In this document: positions 35,685-44,363 of the stretch, piece by piece | Numbering within the stretch: the stretch's first letter is position 1 | Layout of the letters: each line of letters opens with the position of its first letter | DNA from: Lewinellaceae bacterium | GTDB lineage: Bacteria; Bacteroidota; Bacteroidia; Chitinophagales; Saprospiraceae | Reading direction: 5' to 3' | DNA length: 64,000 nt | Assembly: GCA_016719605.1 (NCBI GenBank) | Contig: JADJYW010000001.1 | Coordinates: forward strand, 930,001 to 994,000 | Position numbers and translations under genes: made by a program | Notes under the pieces: generated by a model | The model's database searches: none | Seen by the model: the letters and a program-made list of their open reading frames with translations, nothing else | Told to the model about the DNA's origin: nothing

Positions 35685-36554
35685 ATGCTAACCATTGACC
35701 CAAATCAAATCCCAACCAAAGACCTGCATCAGTACATCCTCGGCGCCGTGGCGCCCCGCCCCATTGCCTTTGCCAGCACCATGGGCGCCGACGGGAGGCC
35801 CAACCTGGCGCCGTACAGTTTTTTCAATGCTTTCAGCAGCAATCCGCCTATTCTGATCTTTTCGTCGAACCGCCGCGTGGCCGACAACACCACGAAGGAT
35901 ACGCTGCGCAATGTGGAAGAAACCGGGGAGGTGGTCATAAACGTTGTACCGTACGCCATTGTTCGCCAGATGGCGCTGTGCAGCATCGAGTATGATGCGG
36001 ACGTGAACGAGTTTGAAAAAGCCGGCTTCACGCCGCTGCCTTCCGAGCGCGTGCGGCCGTTCCGTGTGGCCGAAAGTCCCGTGCAAATGGAGTGCGTGGT
36101 GGAAAAAATCCTGCCGCTCGGCGAGCAAGGCGGCGCCGGCAACCTCATCATTTGCCGGATCGTGCTGATGCATATTTCTGAGAGCGTCCTGAGCGAAAGT
36201 GGCCGCATTGACCCCCACAAAATTGACCTGATGGGGCGTATGGGCCGGTTTTACTACGCCCGCGCCGGCGGCGACGCCGTGCTGGAAATTGTGCAAAAAG
36301 TGACCGACATCGGTGTGGGTTTCGATGCGCTGCCCGAAAAAGTGCGCCACAGTACCGTGCTCACCGGGAATGAACTGGCTCAAATAGCCGCCCTCACCGC
36401 ACTGCCCGACCACTCGACCATTGGGGCTGATCCGCGCGTGCAGGCTGCCCGGGCCGCCAATGCCTCCATTGAGGAATTGCACCGAATGGCCCAGGCGGCG
36501 CTCCAGCAAAACGACGTGGAGCTCGCAGCCAAATTAGCATTGAGCGCAGCATAA
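35685..36554 (+). CDS. Flavin reductase-like domain protein (DIM6/NTAB family)
   Basis: A 289-residue protein with an FMN-binding split barrel: LGAVAPRPIAFASTMGADGRPNLAPYSFFNAFSSNPP (shown by APRPIAFASTM, residues 22-32, and NLAPYSFFNAFS) is the family fingerprint, followed by KDTLRNVEETGEVVINVV and FGRV-like MGRMGRFYYAR. Residues 215-289 are an extra helical C-terminal region, seen in many Bacteroidota members. It may reduce flavin or act as a flavin-dependent oxidoreductase. The next gene starts 5 bases after its stop. Confidence 0.85.
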   Translation: MLTIDPNQIPTKDLHQYILGAVAPRPIAFASTMGADGRPNLAPYSFFNAFSSNPPILIFSSNRRVADNTTKDTLRNVEETGEVVINVVPYAIVRQMALCSIEYDADVNEFEKAGFTPLPSERVRPFRVAESPVQMECVVEKILPLGEQGGAGNLIICRIVLMHISESVLSESGRIDPHKIDLMGRMGRFYYARAGGDAVLEIVQKVTDIGVGFDALPEKVRHSTVLTGNELAQIAALTALPDHSTIGADPRVQAARAANASIEELHRMAQAALQQNDVELAAKLALSAA

Positions 36555-36559
36555 AAATC

Positions 36560-37371
36560 ATGGCTACACCAAACACCATCGTCATCGCAGGGGCCGGCCG
36601 CATCGCGACCCACCTCGGCAAACGCCTGCGTGCCAAGGGTCTGCGCATCGTACAGGTGCTGAACCGGTCGGCCGGGCCGGCACAAGCCCTGGCTGCAGAA
36701 TTGCAAGCCGACTGGTCGGACGACTGGTCGGCTGTGCGCCGGGATGCCGACTGGGTGCTGTTGGCCGTGCGCGACGATGCCATAGCGCCGGTGGGCAAGG
36801 TGCTGGCTCCGTTTGTCCCGGAGACCTTGGTGACGCACACGTCCGGGGCCACGCCCGGGGCGGTTTTGGCTCCTTTTTTTGAACGCTACGGCGTTTTTTA
36901 TCCGCTTCAGTCTTTTTCTGTGGAGCGCACACCGGTGTGGTCCAAAGTGCCTTTTTGTGTGGATGCGCGCGCACCGGCGGATGTTATTTTGTTAAAAAAA
37001 ATAGCCAAAACCATCGGCAACCTGGTGTATCAGGTGAATGACGAGCAACGCGCCGTACTCCATGTGGCGGGGTGTTTGCCAACAACTTCGCCAACCACTG
37101 TTTTGCTATCGCCGAAAAAATACTGGAGGAAAAAGACCTGCCTTTCGATTTGATGCACCCGCTGATGGAGCAGACGCTGGCCAAGGCCCTGCTGGAATCG
37201 CCCCTCAGGATGCAAACCGGCCCGGCTATTCGGGGCGATATGGACTCCATGCAGCGCCATTTGGACTGGCTGACGGCGCATCCTGCCTGGCGCGACCTGT
37301 ACATTGGGCTTTCGCAGAGCATCAATCCGCGTATCAAGTTTCCGCCGCCCCGGCGCATAAAAAAAAGTTGA
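36560..37371 (+). CDS. Rossmann-like and DUF2520 domain protein, one frameshift
   Basis: About 270 residues. An N-terminal NAD(P)-binding domain (IVIAGAGRIATHLGKRLRAKG, residues 7-27; WVLLAVRDDAI; THTSGA) resembles 6-phosphogluconate and pyrroline-5-carboxylate reductases. The C-terminal DUF2520 helical domain reads FANNFANHCFAIAEKIL, PFDLMHPLMEQTLAKAL and GPAIRGDM. The frame changes in the G-run 37069-37072: a fifth G joins RAVLHVAG to VFANNFAN. Function unknown, probably a dehydrogenase. It follows the flavin reductase by 5 bases. Confidence 0.8.
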
Positions 37372-37395
37372 CCACCCGAAAAAATCGAGGGTCAA
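37359..37395. terminator. Hairpin at the 3' end of the DUF2520 gene
   Basis: GTTGACC and GGTCAAC form a stem, with CCCGA against TCG-rich bases inside, preceded by a run of A. The T-run would be on the minus strand, although no minus-strand gene leads into it, so a terminator role for the plus-strand gene is weakly supported. Confidence 0.35.
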
Positions 37396-37608
37396 CCCGG
37401 AGTATTCCGCCAACCTGTGCCGGCGGATTTCCGTGCTTGCTGCTCTTGGAGCCGACGGAAAACGGTCGCGGTGTTTGTTTTTCGGAACAGACCGGGTAGC
37501 GGAGGGAAAAGGTTGGCTGTGGCAGTATCGGCAATTGACCGTATTGGCAAAAGGCGCCATCGCCGCTTTTGGGCAAAATGCTGTTCCTTTGTGAAAAATA
37601 CGCCTGCT

Positions 37609-39497
37609 ATGCGCTTGTTCCTGACCATTTTTTTCGCAGTTGTTTCCGTGGTGCTATCGGCGCAAAATATCAATGTCACACACCGTTCGACCATGACCTT
37701 CCCCGGCGAGAACCTCGCCAATATCTGGGGTTATACGGCCAACGGAAGCGAGTATGCCCTCGTGGGTGCCGAAGACGGTATGGTCATCGTGGACGTGACC
37801 AACCCCGACGATCCGCAGGAAATCGTGCAAATACCCGGCCCGAGCAGTTTTTGGCGTGAAATCAAAACCTACCAGCACTACGCCTACATCGTTTCCGAAG
37901 GTGGCGGCGGTATCCAGGTGGTCAATCTGAGCAATTTGCCCTCCCCCAATTTGCCTTATCAGAGTGTGACGTCGGGCGGCATCACCAAGGGGCACGCCCT
38001 GCATGTGGACGAAACAAAAGGCTACCTGTATGTGTACGGCAGCAATTTGCAAAATGGGAAAGCAGCTGTTTTCAATTTGAACAACACCCCCTACAGCCCG
38101 GCGTATGTCGGTTTCGTGAACTTTATCGGCTATGTGCACGACGGCTATGTGTGGACAATGATTTGCTCTACTCGGCACATATCTACGCCGGGCAGTTTGC
38201 CGTCATCAATATGGCCAATAAAACCAGTCCGGTGCTGCTCGGCACACAAAACACGCCCGGCAATTTCACCCACAATACCTGGAAATCGGGCAACGCGCTG
38301 TTCACCACCGACGAGATCAGCAATTCTTTTCTGACCAGTTACGACGTGACCGACCCGACCGACATCAAGGAACTGGATCGGCTCCGGATTACGCCCGGCT
38401 CCGGGTCCATCGTCCACAACACCCATGTCACGGATAATTATGCAGTCACCTCCTGGTACAAGGATGGTTTTTCCATCATTGACGTGTCGCGCCCGGCCAA
38501 TATCGTCGAAACAGGCCGCTACGACACCTATCCCAACGGAGCCGGAAATGGTTTCGAGGGCTGCTGGGGGGTATACCCGTACTTTCCTTCGGGCACTATC
38601 GTGGCCTCCAATATCCGTGCACAAGGCACCAACGACGGCGAAATGTGGGTACTCACCCCCACCTACACCCGTGGCTGCTACCTGGAAGGTACCGTGACCG
38701 ACTCCGTGACCGGCAACCCCATTCCCGGCGCAGCCGTGCTCATCCTGTCGAACGGCCTGTCGGAAAATACCAACAATTTTGGGGAGTACCGGATGGCGCA
38801 GTTGCAGGGCGGCACGGTGGATGTCAGCATCAGTTATCCCGGCTATGTCACCAAAGTGCTGAGCGTTGCGCTCTCCAACGGCGTGCTCACTCTGTTGAAT
38901 GTTCAGCTCGCACCTCCGGGCGGCGGCGGCAGCGGCGGATCGGGCCTGCCCGTCGAACTCGTGCGCTTCGAAGTCCGCCGCGACCAACGCGATGCCTTGC
39001 TCAGTTGGGAAACTGCCACGGAGACCAACAACGTCGGTTTTGAAATCCAGCAAAGCCGCAACAATGGCCACCACTGGTCGCCCGTGGGGTTTTTGCCCGC
39101 CCGGGGCGACGGTACAAGCCCGGCTTTTTATACCTTCCGGGTGCCTGATCCCGGCCCCGGCGCGCACCTTTTTCGCCTTCGGCAAACGGATCGGGACGGC
39201 ACGGCGACCTTCTCGCCCTGGCGTTCGCTAACCATTCCCTCGGAAAAATCGGAGGTTTTATTATGGCCCAACCCCACCGCCGACCGTTGCCGGCTGCGCA
39301 TTCGTACCCCCAACCCCGTCACCGTACAAATTGACGTGCTCACCGCCGACTTGCGGGCCACAGGTATATCCTTGCGCCTCGACGTAATCGAAGAAACCAT
39401 TGTCCCGCTCGATCTCGGCAACCTGCCCGCCGGCAACTACCGGGCAGTGGTATCAGCCGGGCAGGAACGGATAGTGGTGCAGGTGGTGAAACGATAG
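37609..39497 (+). CDS. Choice-of-anchor B family protein with T9SS sorting domain, one frameshift
   Basis: Secreted protein of about 629 residues. Signal peptide (MRLFLTIFFAVVSVVLSAQ), then a beta-propeller-like choice-of-anchor B domain (YTANGSEYALVGAEDGMVIVDV, SSFWREIKTYQHYAYIVSE, KGHALHVDETKGYLYVYG, HNTHVTDNYAVTSWYKDG). A carboxypeptidase-regulatory-like domain follows (GCYLEGTVTDSVTGNPIPGA), a GGGGSGGSG linker, a fibronectin-like domain and a type A sorting domain ending VVQVVKR (LLWPNPTADRCRLRI). The frame changes near 38148-38152: one extra base gives DGYVVDNDLLYSAHIYAG. The T9SS would carry it to the surface. The gap before it (237 bases) has no other gene. Confidence 0.83.
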
Positions 39498-39548
39498 GCA
39501 ACCCGATGTTTTCACCTGAAAGTACGCAACACACCCAACTTGGAATAT

Positions 39549-40046
39549 ATGAAAAACAACCTGCTCCTCCCGCTTCTGGCACTGCTCCTGCTCGCCTCCT
39601 GCACCACGAAATACTACCTGGTGCGGCACGCCGAGCGCCTGAACAATACCGGCGATTCGCCGCTTTCCCCGGCAGGGCATGCGCGTGCCGGAATACTGCG
39701 CGACACGTTGGCCGACAAGAACATCAGCCAGATTTTTGCTTCTACGTTTGTGCGCACCCAGCAGACCGCCCAGCCATTGGCGACGGCAAAAAATCTGGAG
39801 TTGACGCTGTACCGCCCGGATACGACAGCCGGCTTCATCGCACGCCTGAAAAGTGTGGGCAGCCGAAACGTGCTGGTGGTTGGGCACTCCAATACCATCC
39901 CGCAGATCGTTGAGGCATTGAGCGGGGAGGCCGTTTCGATCCCGGAGGACGATTTTGACAACCTGTACATCGTGACAATCACGCGTGGTTGGGGCCAAAC
40001 GAAGAAGACGCTGGTGAAAACGACGTACGGCCCGGCCTCGCCTTAG
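39549..40046 (+). CDS. Histidine phosphatase family lipoprotein
   Basis: A 165-residue exported phosphatase. The lipoprotein signal LLPLLALLLLASCTT places the acylated Cys at about 18. The phosphohistidine motif YYLVRHAERLN is immediately after the signal; the second His is in VLVVGHSNTIPQIVEAL, with the catalytic acid expected near STFVRTQQTAQPLA. Short SixA/phosphoglycerate mutase-like proteins of this kind are frequent in Bacteroidota; the substrate is unknown. Start at ATG 39549; a TTG nine bases earlier is less likely. Its stop overlaps the convergent stop of the flippase-like gene. Confidence 0.87.
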   Translation: MKNNLLLPLLALLLLASCTTKYYLVRHAERLNNTGDSPLSPAGHARAGILRDTLADKNISQIFASTFVRTQQTAQPLATAKNLELTLYRPDTTAGFIARLKSVGSRNVLVVGHSNTIPQIVEALSGEAVSIPEDDFDNLYIVTITRGWGQTKKTLVKTTYGPASP

Positions 40047-40882
40047 AAATTTTTGTCCCTGCTAAACCCGTAGCGTGCTCCATACAGCGCCACGGCCGTA
40101 GAGATCAGGTAAAAAACAAAAGCAATGGCCACGGCACGTTCGGCATCGAGGTGCAGCACCCGGGCGCCCCACAGGAAAGTCAGTTCGCGGGCGCCTGCCC
40201 CGCCGATGGTGAGCGGCAGCATAGCCACCACCGAAGAAACCAGAAAAACAATGGAGTAGCCCAGCCACCACGCCGGCTGATGCAGCGCAAAAATGATCCC
40301 CAGTGTGGCCACCGATTGCGCCACCTGCACGCCAAGCGATTGTACGCTGGTACGCACCCAGATGCCGGCGCCGGCGCCGATCATGCGGTCGAACAGTACC
40401 TTGGAAACCGGTATGCTGAGCAGTATGCCCGCTACCCATACCCACCACCACGACCGAAACTCGGGCAGCCCGAGTACCAGTACCAAACACAATTGCCCCA
40501 GCGCCAATACCCCCGACAACCGATCGAACAGCGCAATGGAAAACAACGGACGGAACGGCTTTCCGAACTGGTCCATCAGCACCTTGATTTTGTAGCCGTC
40601 GCCGCTGATACCTCCGGGCAGGAGCAGGTTGTAGTACATGCCAAGCCAGTACAACCGCAATTGCGGGCCGGTGTCGAGGTGCACGTCGCCGGTTTTCAGC
40701 AGGTCGTTGAAGCGGAAGGCGGCGATGAGTTTGGAAATAACAAACCACACAGCGGCCCAAAGCAGCCACAGCGGATTGGCTTCGCCAATCACCTGCAACA
40801 ACAGTTTCGGGTCAATGGCCCGCACCACGACGAACAGGATCAGGGCCGAAACGCCGAGTTTGAGCGCTGTTTTCCAGGTCAT
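40043..40882 (-). CDS. LPG synthase TM-like / flippase-like integral membrane protein
   Basis: A 279-residue protein with about seven to eight transmembrane helices, of the UPF0104/lysylphosphatidylglycerol synthase TM family. The signature YYNLLLPGGISGDGYKIKVL near residue 84 (P-G-G-x-G-G-like), FDRLSGVLALG and LPLTIGGAGARELTFLWGA near 223 is complete. It starts inside the stop of the glycosyltransferase (ATGA overlap), a pairing often seen for lipid-linked sugar or hopanoid-type lipid export. Its role in moving the product of that enzyme is inference. Confidence 0.85.
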   Translation of the reverse strand: MTWKTALKLGVSALILFVVVRAIDPKLLLQVIGEANPLWLLWAAVWFVISKLIAAFRFNDLLKTGDVHLDTGPQLRLYWLGMYYNLLLPGGISGDGYKIKVLMDQFGKPFRPLFSIALFDRLSGVLALGQLCLVLVLGLPEFRSWWWVWVAGILLSIPVSKVLFDRMIGAGAGIWVRTSVQSLGVQVAQSVATLGIIFALHQPAWWLGYSIVFLVSSVVAMLPLTIGGAGARELTFLWGARVLHLDAERAVAIAFVFYLISTAVALYGARYGFSRDKNF

Positions 40883-41835
40883 GGCGCAGCAGCCCCGGTT
40901 TTTTGTGCTGCCGACTGGTGGATGTGGCGGACGCGATAGGGCTTTTTATCCTGCGATTCGTAGTAAGTGCGCACCTGCAGTTCCGCCAAAATACCGAGAG
41001 CAATTAGTTGGAAACCAGCCATGACGAGCACCACACCGAGCATGAGCAGCGGACGCCCCCAGATGTCGTGGCCGAGTATTTTTTCGAGCAGCAAATAGAG
41101 CAGAATCAGGCTACCGCTGCCCAGCGACAACACGCCCCAGCCGCCGAATAGGTGCATGGGCTTGTGCCGGAACCGTTTGAGAAAGAGGATGAGCAGCAGA
41201 TCGCTCAGCACCCGCATGGTTCGGTTGATGCCGTACTTGGACGAACCATGTTGTCGCGCATGGTGCCGCACGGGTGTTTCATCCATGCGGGCGCCCTCCA
41301 GATCGGCCAGTACGGGGATGAAGCGGTGGAGCTCGCCGTACAAACCGAGGGATTTGGCCAGATCGGCACGGAATACCCGAAGCGTGCAGCCATAATCGTG
41401 CAAATACACCCCGGAAGCACGCCGAATCAGCCAGTTGGCTATTTTGCTGGGCACCTTGCGCAACAGCATACCGTCCTGTCTTTTCTGCCGGATGCCGGCC
41501 AGCATATCGAGGTCGCGCTCCCGGGCAATTTGCAACATCCGCGGGATATCGGCCGGATCGTTTTGCAGGTCGCCGTCCATGGTGACGATCCATGTCCCGC
41601 GGGCGTACTCGATACCGGCAGCCAGCGCGGCACTCTGACCAAAATTGCGCCGGAACTCCACAATGCGGAGCTGCGGGCAGGCCAGATTTTTCAGGTTGGC
41701 CAAGGTGCCGTCGCTGGAGCCGTCATCCACAAAAACCAGTTCGTAATCCTGGCCCTGAAGGTGCTCCTCCAACTGGCGTACCAGCGGCTCGATATTATCT
41801 TCTTCGTTGTAAACACAAACGACAACAGAAATCAT
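40879..41835 (-). CDS. Family 2 glycosyltransferase (DPM1/GtrB type) with C-terminal membrane helices
   Basis: A 318-residue polyprenyl-phosphate sugar transferase-like enzyme. The GT-A domain has VVVCVYNEEDNIEPLV at the start, VFVDDGSSDGTL near 37 and VTMDGDLQNDP near 87 (D-x-D-type metal site), then RHHARQHGSSKYG (the QxxRW-like acceptor loop is replaced by this charged segment). Two membrane helices lie at about 225-250 and 260-285 (GVLSLGSGSLILLYLLL; LLMLGVVLVMAGFQLIALG). Such enzymes add a sugar to undecaprenyl phosphate. Start MISVVV at 41835; an upstream in-frame Met is less like the family. Confidence 0.9.
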   Translation of the reverse strand: MISVVVCVYNEEDNIEPLVRQLEEHLQGQDYELVFVDDGSSDGTLANLKNLACPQLRIVEFRRNFGQSAALAAGIEYARGTWIVTMDGDLQNDPADIPRMLQIARERDLDMLAGIRQKRQDGMLLRKVPSKIANWLIRRASGVYLHDYGCTLRVFRADLAKSLGLYGELHRFIPVLADLEGARMDETPVRHHARQHGSSKYGINRTMRVLSDLLLILFLKRFRHKPMHLFGGWGVLSLGSGSLILLYLLLEKILGHDIWGRPLLMLGVVLVMAGFQLIALGILAELQVRTYYESQDKKPYRVRHIHQSAAQKTGAAAP

Positions 41836-41861
41836 GGGTAATAAGGTGTGGCGCAAGGATT

Positions 41862-42039
41862 AGAGGCTGTCTCAAAAGCATGGCTTTGAAGGAAATTGAT
41901 TTTTCAGACAGGATTTACAAGATTTACAGGATAAATGAGGCGACTCCGTCGCCGAAAATCCTGTAAATCCTTTATCCTGTCAAAAAATGAATTCGCCTGT
42001 CAACGGCGCAATACGGTGCGGACTTATGAGACAGCCTCT
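41862..42039. mobile_element. MITE-like element, 178 bases, 13-bp terminal inverted repeats
   Basis: Ends are AGAGGCTGTCTCA and its exact reverse complement. They resemble the terminal repeats of IS5/IS1182-like insertion sequences (ending GAGGCTGTCTCA). Inside is a second imperfect palindrome at 41907-41981 built from GACAGGATTTACA and its complement, with a small GCGAC..GTCGC hairpin near the centre. No transposase fits. No target duplication is clear. It lies between the glycosyltransferase start and the dienelactone hydrolase stop. Confidence 0.7.
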
Positions 42040-42121
42040 GGTGCCCGGTAGTGTGGGTGAAAGGAATCAAACAATTGGGCGGCGTTTTTTGCGCCGAAGG
42101 TTACTCCACAAAATTGAGCAC

Positions 42122-42949
42122 CTATTTTCCGCGCAAATACTGGAGCACCACGGCTCTTGCCTCGCGCGATGCCTGTTCGTTGTAGCGGGGGCCGCTGGGA
42201 TTGGAAAAGGCGTGGTCGGCATCGTATTCACTGACGGTGAGCGACTTGCCGGCGGCTTCCATGTTCTTTTTGAACTCGGCCACGGTGGCATCGTTGATCC
42301 ACTTGTCTTGTTTGGCATGGATCATGAGCACGTCCGTTTGCAGGGTTTTCAGTTTTTCCACGTCTTTTTCCGGCATGCCGTAGTAGATCACACAGGCTTT
42401 GGCTTTGTCGCCAAGCAGCAAGGCGGCCTGCAAAGACCAGCCGCCGCCGAAGCACCAGCCCATTACCCGGAAATCGGCGTTTTCGCCAGCGTATTTGGCT
42501 GCGCCCTGAATGATGGCACTGGCCCGTGCCGGGTCGCAGGCTTGCATGAGTTTGCCGGCATCCTCGGGGGTTTCGGCCAGTTGGCCGTCGTACAGGTCAA
42601 CGGCCAGCACGTTGACACCCAGTTCGTGGGCCAGGCGATTGGCCTGGTTGCGGATATTATCGTTGAGACCCCACCACTCGTGGAAAATGAGCAGGTATTT
42701 GTTGGATTGGCCGTGCGAAGTCATCAAAAATGCGCGTCCGTTGGCGCCGCCTTCTACCGGGAACTCGATGTTTTTTCCGCCGTGCAGAAGTGCGACAGGC
42801 TTAGGCGCCGGGTGCGCCTTTTGGAAGGTTTTGTCGGAAGCAAAGGTTGCAAATTCGGCGTTTGCGTCGTGGCACATGGGGATGGGCAGCGGCTGATTTT
42901 CGCAGGCAACAAAGGCCAGAAGTACCGCAAAGAGGAACAGTTTTCTCAT
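42122..42949 (-). CDS. Dienelactone hydrolase family lipoprotein
   Basis: A 275-residue alpha/beta hydrolase. The lipoprotein signal MRKLFLFAVLLAFVACEN gives Cys at 16. The catalytic triad of dienelactone hydrolases is present: Cys in VMGWCFGGGWSLQAALL near 165, Asp in MIHAKQDKWIND near 215, His in YDADHAFSNPSG near 245; the N-terminal part reads ALVFHEWWGLND-like (LIFHEWWGLNDNI). The substrate need not be dienelactone; many such proteins act on unknown carboxylic esters. It is exported, unlike the cytosolic pathway enzymes. Confidence 0.88.
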   Translation of the reverse strand: MRKLFLFAVLLAFVACENQPLPIPMCHDANAEFATFASDKTFQKAHPAPKPVALLHGGKNIEFPVEGGANGRAFLMTSHGQSNKYLLIFHEWWGLNDNIRNQANRLAHELGVNVLAVDLYDGQLAETPEDAGKLMQACDPARASAIIQGAAKYAGENADFRVMGWCFGGGWSLQAALLLGDKAKACVIYYGMPEKDVEKLKTLQTDVLMIHAKQDKWINDATVAEFKKNMEAAGKSLTVSEYDADHAFSNPSGPRYNEQASREARAVVLQYLRGK

Positions 42950-43048
42950 TATTGTAACAAGTTTAGTTTACGATCGGATATGCTTGTACCGGATATTTTA
43001 TCGGCAAATTTAGGTGCTTTTCGGCATCTGAAAATCTTCGGTTTCGCA

Positions 43049-44239
43049 TCACTCCACATACAACACCAGCCCTTTCAGATAGGAGCCTTCCGGGTGGAAC
43101 AGGCTGACCGGGTGGTCGGCGCCCTGGGTGAGGTGGTGCAGCACCCGCACCGGGCGCTTGACCTCCATGGCCGCCGCCGCAATGGTGTGGTAAAACAAGT
43201 CCCGATCCACCACCTGCGAGCAGGAAAACGTGAACAAAATGCCGCCGGGCGCTACCCGGTGCAAGGCCGCTTCGTTGAGGCGTTTGTAGCCTTGCACGGC
43301 GTTGTGGCGTTTGTCCATACTTTTAGCGTAGGCGGGCGGATCTACCACCACGACGTCGTAGGCCGGCCCGGTATTTTTCAAAAACCGCAGCACGTCTTCG
43401 GCAAAACCCTCGTGGCTGCCCGGAAAAGGGGCGTTGAGGGCAATGTTTTCCTCCAGCAGTTCCATCGCACGGGTAGAAATATCCACGGAATGTACCAGAC
43501 GGGCGCCCGCACGCAGGGCATAGCACGAAAAACCGCCGGTGTAACAAAAAGTATTCAACACAGTTTTGTCGAGCACAAAACGGGCCAGCAAGTCCCGGTT
43601 GTCGCGCTGATCGAGGAAAAATCCGGTTTTTTGGCCGGTCTCCCAGTCCACCCGAAACCGCACGTCGTTTTCCTGCACGATGCGCCCCGCATCCGCCGTC
43701 CCGAAGAGGTACCCGTTCGGGATGGTTTCGGCGTATTTGGCCGGCAGCGCCTCTTTGCTTTTGTCAAAAATTACATCGAGACGGGCGCCGAGCACCTGGC
43801 GCAGGGCTTCCGCTATCAGGTCGCGCTGGCGGTGCATGCCGATGCTGTGGCATTGCACGACGGCGGCGCTGCCGTAAATATCCACGATAAGGCCCGAAAG
43901 GCCGTCGCCCTCCCCGTGCACGAGCCGGTAGCAGTCGGTGCCGGTAGCGTCGGCCAGGCCTGCCACCCGGCGGACATGCAGCGCGGTGTGCAATTTTTCT
44001 GCCCAAAAACGGATGTCGTGCAAGTCGGCCGGCTCAAAGGACAACAGGCGCACGGCGATGCTGCCGTGGTGAAAATGCCCCGTGCCGAGAAATCCCCCGC
44101 TGCGGTCAAGCACCTCCACAATATCGCCGTCGTCGGCATGGCCGGTCACGCGTTGTATGGCGCCGGAAAAAATCCAGGGATGCAAACGGCGTACGGGCAA
44201 TTCCTTCCCGGGTTTGAGGTATACTTGAGTGGTGTGCAT
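43049..44239 (-). CDS. rlmI: 23S rRNA (cytosine) methyltransferase, RlmI type
   Basis: A 396-residue class I SAM-dependent methyltransferase of the RlmI/RlmK family. An N-terminal PUA domain (VYLKPGKELPVRRLHPWIFSGAI, seen as RRLHPWIFSGAI) precedes the methyltransferase domain. SAM motif: VLNTFCYTGGFSCYALRAGA near 218. The catalytic motif VVVDPPAYAKSMDKRH near 285 and the FTFSCSQVVDRDLF segment are typical; E. coli RlmI makes m5C1962. The start at 44239 (MHTTQVYLKPG) fits the family N-terminus. Adjacent genes suggest no operon. Confidence 0.9.
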   Translation of the reverse strand: MHTTQVYLKPGKELPVRRLHPWIFSGAIQRVTGHADDGDIVEVLDRSGGFLGTGHFHHGSIAVRLLSFEPADLHDIRFWAEKLHTALHVRRVAGLADATGTDCYRLVHGEGDGLSGLIVDIYGSAAVVQCHSIGMHRQRDLIAEALRQVLGARLDVIFDKSKEALPAKYAETIPNGYLFGTADAGRIVQENDVRFRVDWETGQKTGFFLDQRDNRDLLARFVLDKTVLNTFCYTGGFSCYALRAGARLVHSVDISTRAMELLEENIALNAPFPGSHEGFAEDVLRFLKNTGPAYDVVVVDPPAYAKSMDKRHNAVQGYKRLNEAALHRVAPGGILFTFSCSQVVDRDLFYHTIAAAAMEVKRPVRVLHHLTQGADHPVSLFHPEGSYLKGLVLYVE

Positions 44240-44363
44240 GATGGAGGCCGAAGCGATTGAGCAGGGTTGGGATGAATATGGCTGGAACCCGGTTGGAGCC
44301 GAAAGGGCACAAAATCGGTTTTTTAGATGAATTACCAACGGTTATCCCATGGCAGGAGCGGCC

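Noticed and set aside
41987..44260. 757-codon frame on the plus strand opposite dienelactone hydrolase and rlmI
   Set aside because: It spans two recognised genes and the gap between them and shows no domain.
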